A stretch of 64,000 bases of DNA from Pyrinomonadaceae bacterium (GCA_019694395.1 JAIBCC010000017.1:1-64000); one strand, 5' to 3'; positions 49,530-58,017 are shown, numbered from the stretch's first letter. Made by a program: numbers and translations. Notes: a model not told the origin generated them from the letters alone.

Positions 49530-51365
49530 TTATCGAATCGGTTCGCGCAAAACTATTTCTGCAGTTTTTTCGGCTAATTCGGCAGCTTCCGGTTGAGTTT
49601 TTTTCAAAGCGGCAATTTGCATTAAAGCCTCGCCTGTCCGCGAGAGCAAGCGCACGAGATCGCCCTCTTCCGCTTTGGTGCGCGAAACAAGCTCGTCCCA
49701 ATCCATTCCTTTGACCCAGGCTTCCGCTGTTGCAATGGCGGAATAATTCATTTCGGGTGCGGGTTCAACTCCGTTTTTCCATTCAACTGTTGCTACATCA
49801 AAAGCAATTTGCTCAAATTTATCAAGGATTTCCAAGATTTTATCCGATAAATAAAGTTCACCGTAACTGCGGTCAGGATCAGAGGCTAATCCAGCCATTA
49901 AACCCGCAATTTGAGGAGGTTCGGCATTATGAAAAAAGCCGTGGCGCAATGCTTCGCCAACCAACAGCGGTCTGTCAACCCGAACATCCGCCAGCCATTT
50001 CCCTGCTTCGGTGACTTTTTGGGTTGGAAAATCCAGATAGCCGAAGTGATGCAAAATTTTGGCGCGGCGTTCAAACGGCAGCCAAACTCCGCTGCGTAAA
50101 AACTCAATATCACGTTCGGTGCGCTCCAAAAATTCAACTTCGTTCCACGTTTCCCACAGCTGAGATTCGATTTCGTTATTTGGCGCAACCAACATCAGCA
50201 TCGAATCAATAATAGCAGTTGCGTCTTCGTTATCGCCAGATTTATGAATGTATTTCGGCTCGTCAAGCGGCAGATTTTTGCCTTCGTGGATTTCATAAAA
50301 AGCCTTTTCGACGGATGCCTCATTAAGCGGATATGTCTTTGCATAGACACGACTTACACGGTTCAAAGCAAATGAAGTTCCTCCACCGTCCTCTTTCATC
50401 GCGGTTACTTTTTCGCCGTAAACATCCAAAACCAAAAAGAATCTTTTGCCACTTCGACCTTGCGAAACGATTCTGCCTTGGGTGACATTTTCGCGTAACC
50501 AATTAGACCGAATTTCCACCCGCAGCATCGGAACTTTTTCATTAAGGCGATTTTTGGCACTCGTCAAACGCTCAAACCCGCGTGCATCTTCAACAGTTAC
50601 ATTATTTGGCAAATTTGCGGCAAGCTGAATTTTTCGTTTTTCGCAATCGGCTTCCAATTTGGCAATTTGCCGTGCAGTTTCCCGAAAAGCAAAACTTTTT
50701 TCGGCAATATCGCGGACTTGCGAAAAACTTTTGAAAGCATCCAGCAAATTTAAAAGACTGGTGTAAGTTGCTCGAAATTGTGAGCTTAGCGCATCAGGTG
50801 GAGATTTTAAGAGTGCGGCGATCCGTTTCGGATTTTGAAAATTTGAAGGCGCAAGCACCACAAAACCGACATTATCCTTGCCCCGTCTGCCTGCGCGTCC
50901 GGTCATTTGCTGTAATTCCGAAGTTTGCAAAGGTCGCCAGCCGTCATTTCCGCGTGTGTCGGCAAAGGTCAAGACCACGGTTCGAGCCGGAAAATCAACG
51001 CCTGCCGCCACGGTCGAAGTCGCAAAGATTGCATCCAGCAAGCCTTTTGCCATCATTTTTTCGACCAACAATTTCCAGGCTGGAATATGTCCGGCGTGAT
51101 GCGAAGCAACTCCGCCGCGAATCAGTAGATTTTTGTGTTTGTGTTTGGAGATTTCGGGATTGTCTTTAACATATTCATCATAAAGACTTTGACGTTTTTC
51201 GCGCCGGTCATCCATGACACCTTTTTTGGTTGCCAGAGCAACTTCCGTCGCGGCTTCGTCACAACGGCGGCGCGTGGGCAAAAACAATATTGCGGGCAAA
51301 AGATTGTAGCTTCGCAAACTTTTAATTAAATCAGGAGGTGGAATTTCGGTAACTTTTTGATTCAT
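49530..51365 (-). CDS. C-terminal half of a Ski2-like helicase
   Basis: A 611-residue protein beginning at the second RecA domain of a Ski2/Mtr4-type helicase: AILFLPTRRRCDEAATEVAL, VASHHAGHIPAWKLLVEKMM, FATSTVAAGVDFPARTVVLT, and QQMTGRAGRRGKDNVGFV with the arginine fingers. The winged-helix and helical-bundle parts follow. No Walker A or DExH motif is present, so it cannot hydrolyse ATP alone. It is either a 5'-truncated gene or a natural stand-alone partner. Just upstream of the ATG is a run of CGCAAAG words and then an unrelated gene, so the missing half is not nearby. Confidence 0.83.
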   Translation of the reverse strand: MNQKVTEIPPPDLIKSLRSYNLLPAILFLPTRRRCDEAATEVALATKKGVMDDRREKRQSLYDEYVKDNPEISKHKHKNLLIRGGVASHHAGHIPAWKLLVEKMMAKGLLDAIFATSTVAAGVDFPARTVVLTFADTRGNDGWRPLQTSELQQMTGRAGRRGKDNVGFVVLAPSNFQNPKRIAALLKSPPDALSSQFRATYTSLLNLLDAFKSFSQVRDIAEKSFAFRETARQIAKLEADCEKRKIQLAANLPNNVTVEDARGFERLTSAKNRLNEKVPMLRVEIRSNWLRENVTQGRIVSQGRSGKRFFLVLDVYGEKVTAMKEDGGGTSFALNRVSRVYAKTYPLNEASVEKAFYEIHEGKNLPLDEPKYIHKSGDNEDATAIIDSMLMLVAPNNEIESQLWETWNEVEFLERTERDIEFLRSGVWLPFERRAKILHHFGYLDFPTQKVTEAGKWLADVRVDRPLLVGEALRHGFFHNAEPPQIAGLMAGLASDPDRSYGELYLSDKILEILDKFEQIAFDVATVEWKNGVEPAPEMNYSAIATAEAWVKGMDWDELVSRTKAEEGDLVRLLSRTGEALMQIAALKKTQPEAAELAEKTAEIVLREPIR

Positions 51366-51379
51366 CTGCGATTATTTTA

Positions 51380-51412
51380 ACGCAAAGTCGCAAAGACGCG
51401 AAGACGCAAAGA
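51380..51412. repeat. CGCAAAG word array before the half-helicase
   Basis: CGCAAAGTCGCAAAGACGCG continues as AAGACGCAAAGA: four near-copies of an 8-base word in tandem, without the usual opposite arm. It overlaps the upstream region of the 51365 start. Confidence 0.5.
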
Positions 51413-51461
51413 TTTTTATGTAAATTTCTTTTGCAGTTTTTGTGGGCAGATTAAACCGAAT

Positions 51462-52406
51462 TTACTTAAAAATTTCCTTTGGTAAATCGTTTCTCGAAAA
51501 ATAGAAAGGCTCGTAATTTTTTTCCGATTCGCGGTCAACGTATTTGAAGGGAACGCTGATATTCCAATAATTTTTCCTTCCATTAAAAACCGCATAAGAT
51601 TCATTAAAATATTTTAACGGAACGGCAAAATAAATTGAGTTCCCGCCCGATAAAATTGAGGTTTTCGGAACTTTTTCTGTGATATTTTTTGTTGCGGGAT
51701 TAAATCCCATTGACATATAACTTGTCCTTACAGTTGAATCAAGTTTGAAAACCACTAAAACTTTTGCCTCATTTTCCAGTTTTTCTGGGCTTTCTATTGT
51801 TGGAACAAAAATCGGACAGGTCGAATTATTAACTAATCGAAACCAAACTAATTTTTCTTTTTTCTTACTTTTTTTATTTTCGTAATTTGGAGCAAAATCT
51901 TCTTCGGTTTTCACAAATTCCAAATAATGAAAAGGACTGGTTTCATCTACTCTTTGGCAACCTGCATTTGTTTTTGGCAAAAGAGTTACAGATTCAATGC
52001 AAGAAACATTAAGTTGAAATGGTCTTGAGTTCATATGCCCAAAACCATTATCAGTCAAGAACTTTCCGACAAAGATTCCTTCAAGCATATTATACTCAAT
52101 ACTTTTTTCACGATTTACTAAAATTGTTTTTGTTTTTTTGTCCCCACAAGATTCATATTTTTCAAATTCAACCCAAATTTGTCCGTAGTTTTCTGAGCAA
52201 GATTGACTTCCTAAGTGTGAAGCCTCAAATCCTGAAATATATTCACCGGAAATTCTAACTATTTTGTCTTTGTAAGGACTTGGATTCTTTATAATCTCGC
52301 AATAATCAACCAAAGGAATTTTGTCTAAATTCTTGTTTAACTCTTGTGCAGAGAGAGAAAAGCAATACAAATCAGCTAATAGAAATATAAATAGAAGTTT
52401 TTTCAT
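51462..52406 (-). CDS. Secreted hypothetical protein
   Basis: A 314-residue protein with a signal peptide (KKLLFIFLLADLYCFSLSAQ). The mature part has an N-terminal OB-like region (LVDYCEIIKNPSPYKDKIVR, then ISGEYISGF) typical of small 'single-strand-binding-like' secreted domains, a cysteine-containing segment, and a beta-rich C-terminal half (KLVWFRLVNNSTCPIFVPTI, NKYFAVPLKY-like SIYFAVPLKYFNESY). I do not recognise a named family. The gene is divergent from the one at 52634. Confidence 0.75.
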   Translation of the reverse strand: MKKLLFIFLLADLYCFSLSAQELNKNLDKIPLVDYCEIIKNPSPYKDKIVRISGEYISGFEASHLGSQSCSENYGQIWVEFEKYESCGDKKTKTILVNREKSIEYNMLEGIFVGKFLTDNGFGHMNSRPFQLNVSCIESVTLLPKTNAGCQRVDETSPFHYLEFVKTEEDFAPNYENKKSKKKEKLVWFRLVNNSTCPIFVPTIESPEKLENEAKVLVVFKLDSTVRTSYMSMGFNPATKNITEKVPKTSILSGGNSIYFAVPLKYFNESYAVFNGRKNYWNISVPFKYVDRESEKNYEPFYFSRNDLPKEIFK

Positions 52407-52633
52407 AAAATTTTAGACAAGAATTTTGTAAAGAAGTTCCGATAAATTTCAGAAATAATCAAAAGTATTTTAACGAAAAGAAATAAAGATCCAAAGGGTT
52501 TGTATCAGGACTTTTGAAAATCATTCACCACAACTTTTCCTTTATTCACACAAAACTTTCCCTCGTTCACCATTTTTCTATTTACAATAAATCATTCAAT
52601 CTCTGATACTTACCACAACTCAGGAGAAATTTT

Positions 52634-53368
52634 ATGAATCAATCCAAAATTGAAAAAGAAGTTCGTTTTTTGAAAATATATGCAGGGGTTACGACACTTT
52701 TAGTTTTTGTCCTTTTGTTAACCGCTTTCACATTTAGTAAAAATGCAAGTTTTGATGAGATTGATGTTAAGCGGATCAATGTCAAAGACGATGACGGAAA
52801 ATTACGAATGGTAATTTCCAATAAAGACCGCCAACATTACGGCATCAGCGATGGAAAACCAATTGAGCGAAAAAATGGCAGACCAACTCCCGGAATTATT
52901 TTCTTTAATGATTTAGGCGATGAAATGGGTGGGCTGGTAATTGGTAATAATGGCGGAAAAGGTCACTTCGGTTCTTTTACATTTGACAAAGTGCAGGGTG
53001 ATCAAACCATCGGTTTTCGCCATTTAGAAGGCAATGATGGACATTACGAAAGCGGTTTAGCAATTTGGCAGCAGCCTAACATTCGCGCTTCAGAACTTAA
53101 CCCTAAATTTGATGCACTGAACAAAATAACCGATAAAGAGGAAAGAAAATCCGCAATTCAAAAGATGTTGGATAACGGAGAACTAACAACTACCCGATTA
53201 TTTATTGGTAAAACACGGGATGATGATGCGAGTGTGCTGAGAATGTCTGACATCAAAGGAAGAACTCGGATTGAAATGTCAGTCGCCCCGAACGGTAATC
53301 CTAAATTAAATTTCTTAGACGAAAACGGCAAAGTGATTTATAGTCTTCCCGAAGATGCAAAAAAATAA
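52634..53368 (+). CDS. Membrane-anchored beta-rich protein, unknown
   Basis: A 244-residue protein with a single N-terminal helix (FLKIYAGVTTLLVFVLLLTA) and a beta-rich domain with repeated Asp-Asp/Gly turns (VKRINVKDDDGKLRMVISNK, RTRIEMSVAPNGNPKLNFLD). Similar proteins recur in Acidobacteriota but I cannot name the family. The ribosome site AGGAG is 8 bases before the ATG. Its last 14 bases overlap the sensor kinase gene at 53355, so the two are translationally coupled. It may be an accessory protein of that two-component system (inference). Confidence 0.78.
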   Translation: MNQSKIEKEVRFLKIYAGVTTLLVFVLLLTAFTFSKNASFDEIDVKRINVKDDDGKLRMVISNKDRQHYGISDGKPIERKNGRPTPGIIFFNDLGDEMGGLVIGNNGGKGHFGSFTFDKVQGDQTIGFRHLEGNDGHYESGLAIWQQPNIRASELNPKFDALNKITDKEERKSAIQKMLDNGELTTTRLFIGKTRDDDASVLRMSDIKGRTRIEMSVAPNGNPKLNFLDENGKVIYSLPEDAKK

Positions 53369-54452
53369 TCAGAATTGGGCAGAAAAAATCCGGTCAACTC
53401 AATTCCTGAAACATGTAGCTTTCTTTGGCTTAGGCTGTTTGAGTTGGCTTGGATTTTCTTATCTTTTTGTTCTCTACTCAAAAATTCCGAAAGGTCGCTC
53501 AATTTATGATTTTCCTTGGAGTTATGACGCTCCAATTTGGAGTTTCGGATTCTGTTTGGTCGGAGCGTGTCTGACTATTTTTACAAAATGGGCATTTGAA
53601 CTCTTAACGGAAAAATCCAAAAATATTTTTCGGGATTTTGTCATTTTACTTTGTTTAATTCCTATAAATTCACTGCTCATTACAGCATTCACAATTCTGG
53701 TTTTGGGAATAACAAATTCAGGCGGAGAAAGACCTGTCGAATGGGATTGGGTAATGGGTTTTCTAAGCGAATTCATTTCACAAACTTTTGTGGTAATGAC
53801 CTGCATCGGCTATTTTTACTTGAACCTTGTAAATCAAACAAAAGAAAGATTGCAGCAAGCACAGGAAGCAAAAACTGCGATGGAACTAAAGACTTTGCAG
53901 CAAAACATTGAGCCGCATTTTTTGTTTAATAATTTGAATGTTTTATCCTCGCTGATCGAATCAAATCCTGCCAAAGCAAACGATTTTTTGAGTAAATTAT
54001 CCGAGCTTTACCGTTATATTTTGCAGACTCAAACAATGGAAGTTGTGCCGATCAAAGACGAATTGACCTTTGCCGAAAATTACGTTTATTTGTTGCAGGA
54101 GCGTTTCGGAGATGCTTATAATTTTTCCTGGGAAGTGCCGGAAAATAAATTGAACGGGCAAAAGATCGTGCCTGTCGCATTACAAACTTTGATTGAAAAT
54201 GCGGTCAAACACAACGCCGGAAATGCCAAAGAACCGCTGCAGATTTCAATCAAATTAGACGAAAATTTTGTGACGGTTGAAAATGATTTACGCGAAAAAT
54301 TACAGACCCGCATCACCAGTCAAACAGGTTTGCAAAATCTGAAAAAACGCTATGCTTTTTTGACTGATACGCAAATTGAAATCGTGCAGAATTCCGAATC
54401 ATTTACAGTTAAACTGCCTCTAATCCAGACACAGGCAGAAACACGCGCGTAA
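53355..54452 (+). CDS. LytS-type sensor histidine kinase
   Basis: A 365-residue membrane kinase. Helices lie near residues 20-40, 62-80, 94-120 and 142-160. The histidine is H188 in LQQNIEPHFLFNNLNVLSSL, and the ATP-binding part carries LQTLIENAVKHN and TGLQNLKKRYAFL. It should phosphorylate the LytTR regulator at 54515. Its last six codons and stop are supplied by palindromic repeat copy D (tail QAETRA). The gene overlaps the upstream membrane-anchored protein by 14 bp, and the repeat separates it from the regulator, as in the other pair at 4-6 kb. Confidence 0.93.
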   Translation: MQKNNQNWAEKIRSTQFLKHVAFFGLGCLSWLGFSYLFVLYSKIPKGRSIYDFPWSYDAPIWSFGFCLVGACLTIFTKWAFELLTEKSKNIFRDFVILLCLIPINSLLITAFTILVLGITNSGGERPVEWDWVMGFLSEFISQTFVVMTCIGYFYLNLVNQTKERLQQAQEAKTAMELKTLQQNIEPHFLFNNLNVLSSLIESNPAKANDFLSKLSELYRYILQTQTMEVVPIKDELTFAENYVYLLQERFGDAYNFSWEVPENKLNGQKIVPVALQTLIENAVKHNAGNAKEPLQISIKLDENFVTVENDLREKLQTRITSQTGLQNLKKRYAFLTDTQIEIVQNSESFTVKLPLIQTQAETRA

Positions 54453-54505
54453 GCAAGTGTGTCCACATTTTTGAAAACACGCTCCCTAACAGTCGCGTTT
54501 CCGCC
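54434..54505. repeat. Dispersed palindromic repeat, copy D (between kinase and regulator)
   Basis: A 72-bp copy starting GGCAGAAACACGCGCGTAAG and ending with AACAGTCGCGTTTCCGCC. The kinase stop (54450-54452) lies in its left arm and the regulator ATG is 10 bp after its right arm. Orientation relative to the genes is the same as in copy A. Confidence 0.8.
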
Positions 54506-54514
54506 ATCAATTAT

Positions 54515-55273
54515 ATGAAAGTTGTAATCATCGAAGACGAACCTCCCGCACGCGAAAAGCTCGCCAAATTTATTGGGCGTTATGATAGAAAAATTGAGAT
54601 TACGGCTCAAATCGAAAGCGTCAGAGATACAATTGATTTTCTTGATAAAAGTCCGCTGCCTGACCTTATTTTTGCGGATATTGAATTGTTGGATGGAAAT
54701 GTTTTTCGGGTTTTTGAAGATTGCAAAATAACTTGTCCGATAATTTTTACCACGGCTTACGACCAATTTTTGCTCCAAGCCTTTGAACAAAACGGAATTG
54801 CCTATTTGCTGAAACCTTTTGATTTTCAAAAATTTACCGTTGCCATGCAAAAATTTGAAACGCTCAGAAATAATTTTGCTCCGGCAAATAACGACTTTTG
54901 GCACGAAATTCAGACAAACTTTTATCAGCCGAAATACAAAGAACGCTTTGTCATCAAAACTCCGAAAGGCATCCAACTGCTTGAAACCAAACAAATTGCG
55001 TTTATCCAAATGCAGAACGAAATTCCTTTCGCCTTTGACGCAACGGGCAACAAATTTCCCTTGAACGATTCGTTGACCATGCTTGAAAAACTGCTTGATT
55101 CAAAACAATTTTTCCGCCTCAATCGGAGCGAAATCGTCAATCTGAATTTTATCGAAAATCTCAAACCCGATTTTCAAGACAGATTAGTAGTCAGTTTGCG
55201 GAATTTGAAAGTCAAACTTGTTTCCAGCATCAACCGCACACCTGAATTGCGTAAATGGCTGGAAAATCAGTAA
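54515..55273 (+). CDS. LytTR-family response regulator
   Basis: A 252-residue regulator. Receiver domain: IIEDEPPAREKLAKFIGRYD, D55 in DLIFADIELLDG, and YLLKPFDFQKFTVAM with the conserved lysine. The LytTR DNA-binding domain spans residues about 150-252 (RFVIKTPKGIQLLETKQIAF, then FFRLNRSEIVNLNFIENLKP). It forms a two-component pair with the kinase at 53355, with the palindromic repeat between. Like most LytTR proteins it should bind paired direct repeats, but none could be recognised here. Confidence 0.93.
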   Translation: MKVVIIEDEPPAREKLAKFIGRYDRKIEITAQIESVRDTIDFLDKSPLPDLIFADIELLDGNVFRVFEDCKITCPIIFTTAYDQFLLQAFEQNGIAYLLKPFDFQKFTVAMQKFETLRNNFAPANNDFWHEIQTNFYQPKYKERFVIKTPKGIQLLETKQIAFIQMQNEIPFAFDATGNKFPLNDSLTMLEKLLDSKQFFRLNRSEIVNLNFIENLKPDFQDRLVVSLRNLKVKLVSSINRTPELRKWLENQ

Positions 55274-55366
55274 ACATAAGTTTTTTTTTAGTTAATAAAT
55301 TTCAATGCCCCTTTTCTCAATAGTTTCTCGTTTACATTTACAGATTAGTTAAATCAGGTAAATTTT

Positions 55367-55879
55367 ATGGCATATTTTTTTATTGAGATGGGACAAGGGA
55401 TAGCCGCTATTGGTGATTTGAAGGTTACAACTTCAACTTTGCATTCCTGCACCTTTATTGCGGGTTATAATGAAGGGACAAAACGTCGAGGCGCATTTCA
55501 TTATCCAGCTAACGGACTTAACTCAGATAAAACTAAGGGAGATCTGTCAGCGTGGCTGAAAGATATTAATCCGACAGATATTATTTCAGTTTGCGGAATG
55601 TCTATAGAAGACGAGGATTATTGGAGTTTATATCAATGGTTGCCGGGAACTTCCGATCCGCCGGAAAAAGCAAACGGGGCAGCAATGCAATTAACACCAA
55701 AATTCCAAGTCTTTACAAATGATGAAGTTAGAAATATAACCAGAGAAACCAAAATAGAAGCTCAAAAACAAACGGCTGGAGTATATTCAAAAGACGGTCT
55801 GGTCTATACATTGTATGGCGAGAATGATTTCAAAATAAAACTTCCAACTTGGAGTGAGTTTTTTGGTAATGATTTTTAA
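55367..55879 (+). CDS. Small CheD/CNF1-like putative glutamine deamidase
   Basis: A 170-residue protein with no close named family in my reading. The segment LKVTTSTLHSCTFIAGYNEG then RRGAFHYPANG places T22, C28 and H45 at the same spacing as the catalytic Thr-Cys-His of CheD (T21, C27, H44 in the Thermotoga protein as I remember it) and similar to CNF1/BLF1 toxins, which deamidate glutamines. No chemotaxis genes are near. The rest has conserved-looking YWSLYQWLPGTSDPPEKANG and a C-terminal YTLYGENDFKIKLP. It follows the LytTR regulator by about 90 bp. A protein-modifying deamidase is an inference from the triad spacing. Confidence 0.7.
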   Translation: MAYFFIEMGQGIAAIGDLKVTTSTLHSCTFIAGYNEGTKRRGAFHYPANGLNSDKTKGDLSAWLKDINPTDIISVCGMSIEDEDYWSLYQWLPGTSDPPEKANGAAMQLTPKFQVFTNDEVRNITRETKIEAQKQTAGVYSKDGLVYTLYGENDFKIKLPTWSEFFGNDF

Positions 55880-55895
55880 AATCTGCAAAATAAGA

Positions 55896-55957
55896 TTTTA
55901 CTCAAACAAACCTCGCTCTTTTCCTTTCTCTTGAAATTACTTCGCATCGGTGCATTT
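55896..55957 (-). pseudogene. Decayed copy of the XPB-like helicase 3' end
   Basis: The first 35 bases (55896-55930) are identical to 56609-56643, and the remaining 27 differ only by a few transitions. Read on the minus strand it encodes the helicase tail FQEKGKERGLFE but with a stop in place of the upstream Gln codon. Together with the real helicase end it brackets the toxin-antitoxin genes. Confidence 0.75.
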
Positions 55958-56268
55958 TATTCATCCGAAATGTTTCTTTGTTTGGTTGAGCGAACCCGCA
56001 AAATATAAACTTTTTCCCCTTGGACCGAAAATAAAATTCGATAAGTGTGAGGCTTTTTGCCATAAATCAACTGACGCACAATTACATCAAATGCTTCACT
56101 TTCGGGGCTGGTGGCACACCTTTCGGGAAACTTTGAAAGTGATGTGACAGCCTGACTAATTCCCCACAGCCATTTTTCTGCAACGTTTGGATAATTTTCC
56201 AAAAACCAAGTGTTAGTCTCAAAAATGTCGGCTTTGGCTGATGGCGTAATAATGACTTGATACTGCAC
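55957..56268 (-). CDS. RelE/ParE-family toxin
   Basis: A 103-residue toxin of the RelE/ParE superfamily: YQVIITPSAKADIFETNTWF at the N-terminus, LENYPNVAEKWLWGISQAVT, and the C-terminal strands KKPHTYRILFSVQGEKVYIL followed by RVRSTKQR. Members cleave mRNA on the ribosome or poison gyrase; the split cannot be called here. It starts with GTG at 56268 overlapping the antitoxin stop by one base. The module is enclosed by duplicated helicase ends. Confidence 0.9.
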   Translation of the reverse strand: MQYQVIITPSAKADIFETNTWFLENYPNVAEKWLWGISQAVTSLSKFPERCATSPESEAFDVIVRQLIYGKKPHTYRILFSVQGEKVYILRVRSTKQRNISDE

Positions 56269-56558
56269 TACGAAACCTCGCTGACATTTTGCAAAAGTCC
56301 GGCAAAAACTTTCTCGGCAGGTTCACCTTTTCCGGCTTTCATTTCGGCAATAGCAGGTTTTAAGGCTTCGATTGTTTCGAGTTTTTCGGAAATCTCCAAA
56401 AGCTTTTGATAACTTTCCGCATCCTGCACGACCAATTCCGCTTTACCGTTAATTGTTAGAATGATTGGCTTGCCTGTTTCCTTTAACTGTTCAATAAATT
56501 CGCTAGTATTGCGTTTAAAATTTGAAAGCGAGTTAATTTCTTCTTTTAGATTTATCAT
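56268..56558 (-). CDS. Phd/YefM-family antitoxin
   Basis: A 96-residue antitoxin: LSNFKRNTSEFIEQLKETGK, then PIILTINGKAELVVQDAESY with the typical Phd-YefM fold, and a C-terminal toxin-wrapping helix. It binds DNA as a dimer and represses its own promoter. A good ribosome site (AGAGGTGG) precedes the ATG at 56558. Its stop and the toxin GTG overlap, a standard toxin-antitoxin arrangement. Confidence 0.9.
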   Translation of the reverse strand: MINLKEEINSLSNFKRNTSEFIEQLKETGKPIILTINGKAELVVQDAESYQKLLEISEKLETIEALKPAIAEMKAGKGEPAEKVFAGLLQNVSEVS

Positions 56559-56570
56559 TTGACCACCTCT

Positions 56571-56597
56571 GCATCAAATTTAATGCAAATATGATGC
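56571..56597. promoter_or_regulatory. Candidate operator of the toxin-antitoxin operon
   Basis: GCATCA (56571-56576) and TGATGC (56592-56597) form an inverted repeat with a 15-base spacer containing ATGCAAAT, 13 bp upstream of the antitoxin ATG. It is placed where Phd/YefM autorepression would act. Confidence 0.5.
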
Positions 56598-56610
56598 GAT
56601 GTCAAAACTT

Positions 56611-57999
56611 TTACTCAAACAAACCTCGCTCTTTTCCTTTCTCCTGAAACTGTCTCGCATCAGTGCGTTTTTGTGAGATATATTCTTCGGTAGTATTGCG
56701 CGTAACTACTTCATATAACACGGCTTGTTTATCATCTTTTTTCCGCAAAATCCGCCCAAGACGCTGAATATGTTCGCGGGAAGAACCGCTTCCCGACAAA
56801 ATTATAGCAACGGAAGCATCGGGAATATTAACGCCTTCATTCAAAACTTTTGAAGTTGCCAAAGCCAAAACATCACCATTGTTGAACGCATCAAGCCAGA
56901 ATTTGCGTTCTTTGACGTTGGTTTCGTGCGTGATTGCAGGAACGAGATAGTCGTTGGAAATGCGGTAAACCATTTCGTTTTCGGCGGTAAAAATCAGAAC
57001 TTTGTCGTGGCGATGGCGAATCAATAAATCTTGCAAAACGTGGAGTTTAGCTTCCGTGCCGAGCGCGATTTTTTTGTAATTGCGATAGGCTTTCATCGCC
57101 CGTCTGCCGTCTTCGCTTCTCGCACTTTGAATCAAGAATAAACGCCAGCCTTCTTGTCCATAAGGCAGGTTCATTTTGCGGCGGAAATTGGTGTAGATTT
57201 CGCGTTCCGCTTGATATTGTTGGCGTTCTTCTTCGGTCAAATCAACTTCAACACGTTCCAGAGTGTAATCTGCCAAATATTCACCGGCAATTTGCTGCGC
57301 TTCGAGCCGATAAACGGTTTTGCCAACAAGTCTTTCGAGTTCGCTTTCGCCTCCGTCCGTGCGTTCGGGTGTCGCGGTTAAACCTAAGCGAAAAGGGGCG
57401 ATAGCGAATTCGGCAGCGTATTTGTAGCCTTCACTCGGTAGGTGATGTGCTTCATCGAAAATTACTAAACCAAATTGATTTCCTAGTCTCTCCTGATGCC
57501 GAAAAGCCGAAGCGTAAGTCGTGACGGTAATCGCTCCGATTTCGTAAAATCCGCCACCGATCAAACCGATTTCGGCGTTAAAAGTTGAGAGCAAAAGATC
57601 ATACCATTGATTCATTAAGTCAATAGTTGGAACAATTACCAGCGTTTGCCTCCCGCACATTTCAATCGCCATCGTTGCAACGTGCGTTTTGCCCGCGCCG
57701 GTCGGGAGAACAATCACGCCGCAACGTTCATATTTGCGCCAGTTTTCAATGGATTCAGTTTGATAAAGTCGCGGTTCGAGATGATATTTCTGCTTAAAAT
57801 CAAATTTTGCGTATTCGTTTGCTTCGTCTGTGTAAGGCGTTTTGTTGCGGATAAAATCTTTAATAATATGACGATAGCAAAACGCAGGCGCACGAAATTG
57901 CCGCGTCCGATTGTCCCAAACAAAAGCATTCGGAACGGAATCGTTTTCGGTTGCTCCTTCCAGAGTTAGTGTGCCTGAATCGAATTTGAGTGTGAACAT
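56611..57999 (-). CDS. XPB/Rad25-like superfamily 2 helicase
   Basis: A 462-residue SF2 helicase. Motif I is VIVLPTGAGKTHVATMAIEM, motif II FDEAHHLPSEGYKY (DEAH), motif III GLTATPERTD, motif IV KVLIFTAENEM, motif V LATSKVLNEGVNIPDASVAI and motif VI REHIQRLGRILRKKDDKQAV. A short N-terminal domain (RQFRAPAFCYRHIIKDFIRN) and the Q-like motif LEPRLYQTESIENW fit XPB-type or UvsW-like DNA helicases. It probably acts in repair or DNA remodelling. Its 3' 60 bases are duplicated beyond the toxin-antitoxin operon. The ATG at 57999 is used. Confidence 0.93.
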   Translation of the reverse strand: MFTLKFDSGTLTLEGATENDSVPNAFVWDNRTRQFRAPAFCYRHIIKDFIRNKTPYTDEANEYAKFDFKQKYHLEPRLYQTESIENWRKYERCGVIVLPTGAGKTHVATMAIEMCGRQTLVIVPTIDLMNQWYDLLLSTFNAEIGLIGGGFYEIGAITVTTYASAFRHQERLGNQFGLVIFDEAHHLPSEGYKYAAEFAIAPFRLGLTATPERTDGGESELERLVGKTVYRLEAQQIAGEYLADYTLERVEVDLTEEERQQYQAEREIYTNFRRKMNLPYGQEGWRLFLIQSARSEDGRRAMKAYRNYKKIALGTEAKLHVLQDLLIRHRHDKVLIFTAENEMVYRISNDYLVPAITHETNVKERKFWLDAFNNGDVLALATSKVLNEGVNIPDASVAIILSGSGSSREHIQRLGRILRKKDDKQAVLYEVVTRNTTEEYISQKRTDARQFQEKGKERGLFE

Positions 58000-58017
58000 T
58001 GATTCATTGTTTATCTT

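Noticed and set aside
54350..55009. 219-codon frame opposite the second LytTR regulator
   Set aside because: Shadow of a firmly assigned regulator and kinase end; composition is Phe/Ile/Lys-rich as expected for an antisense frame.
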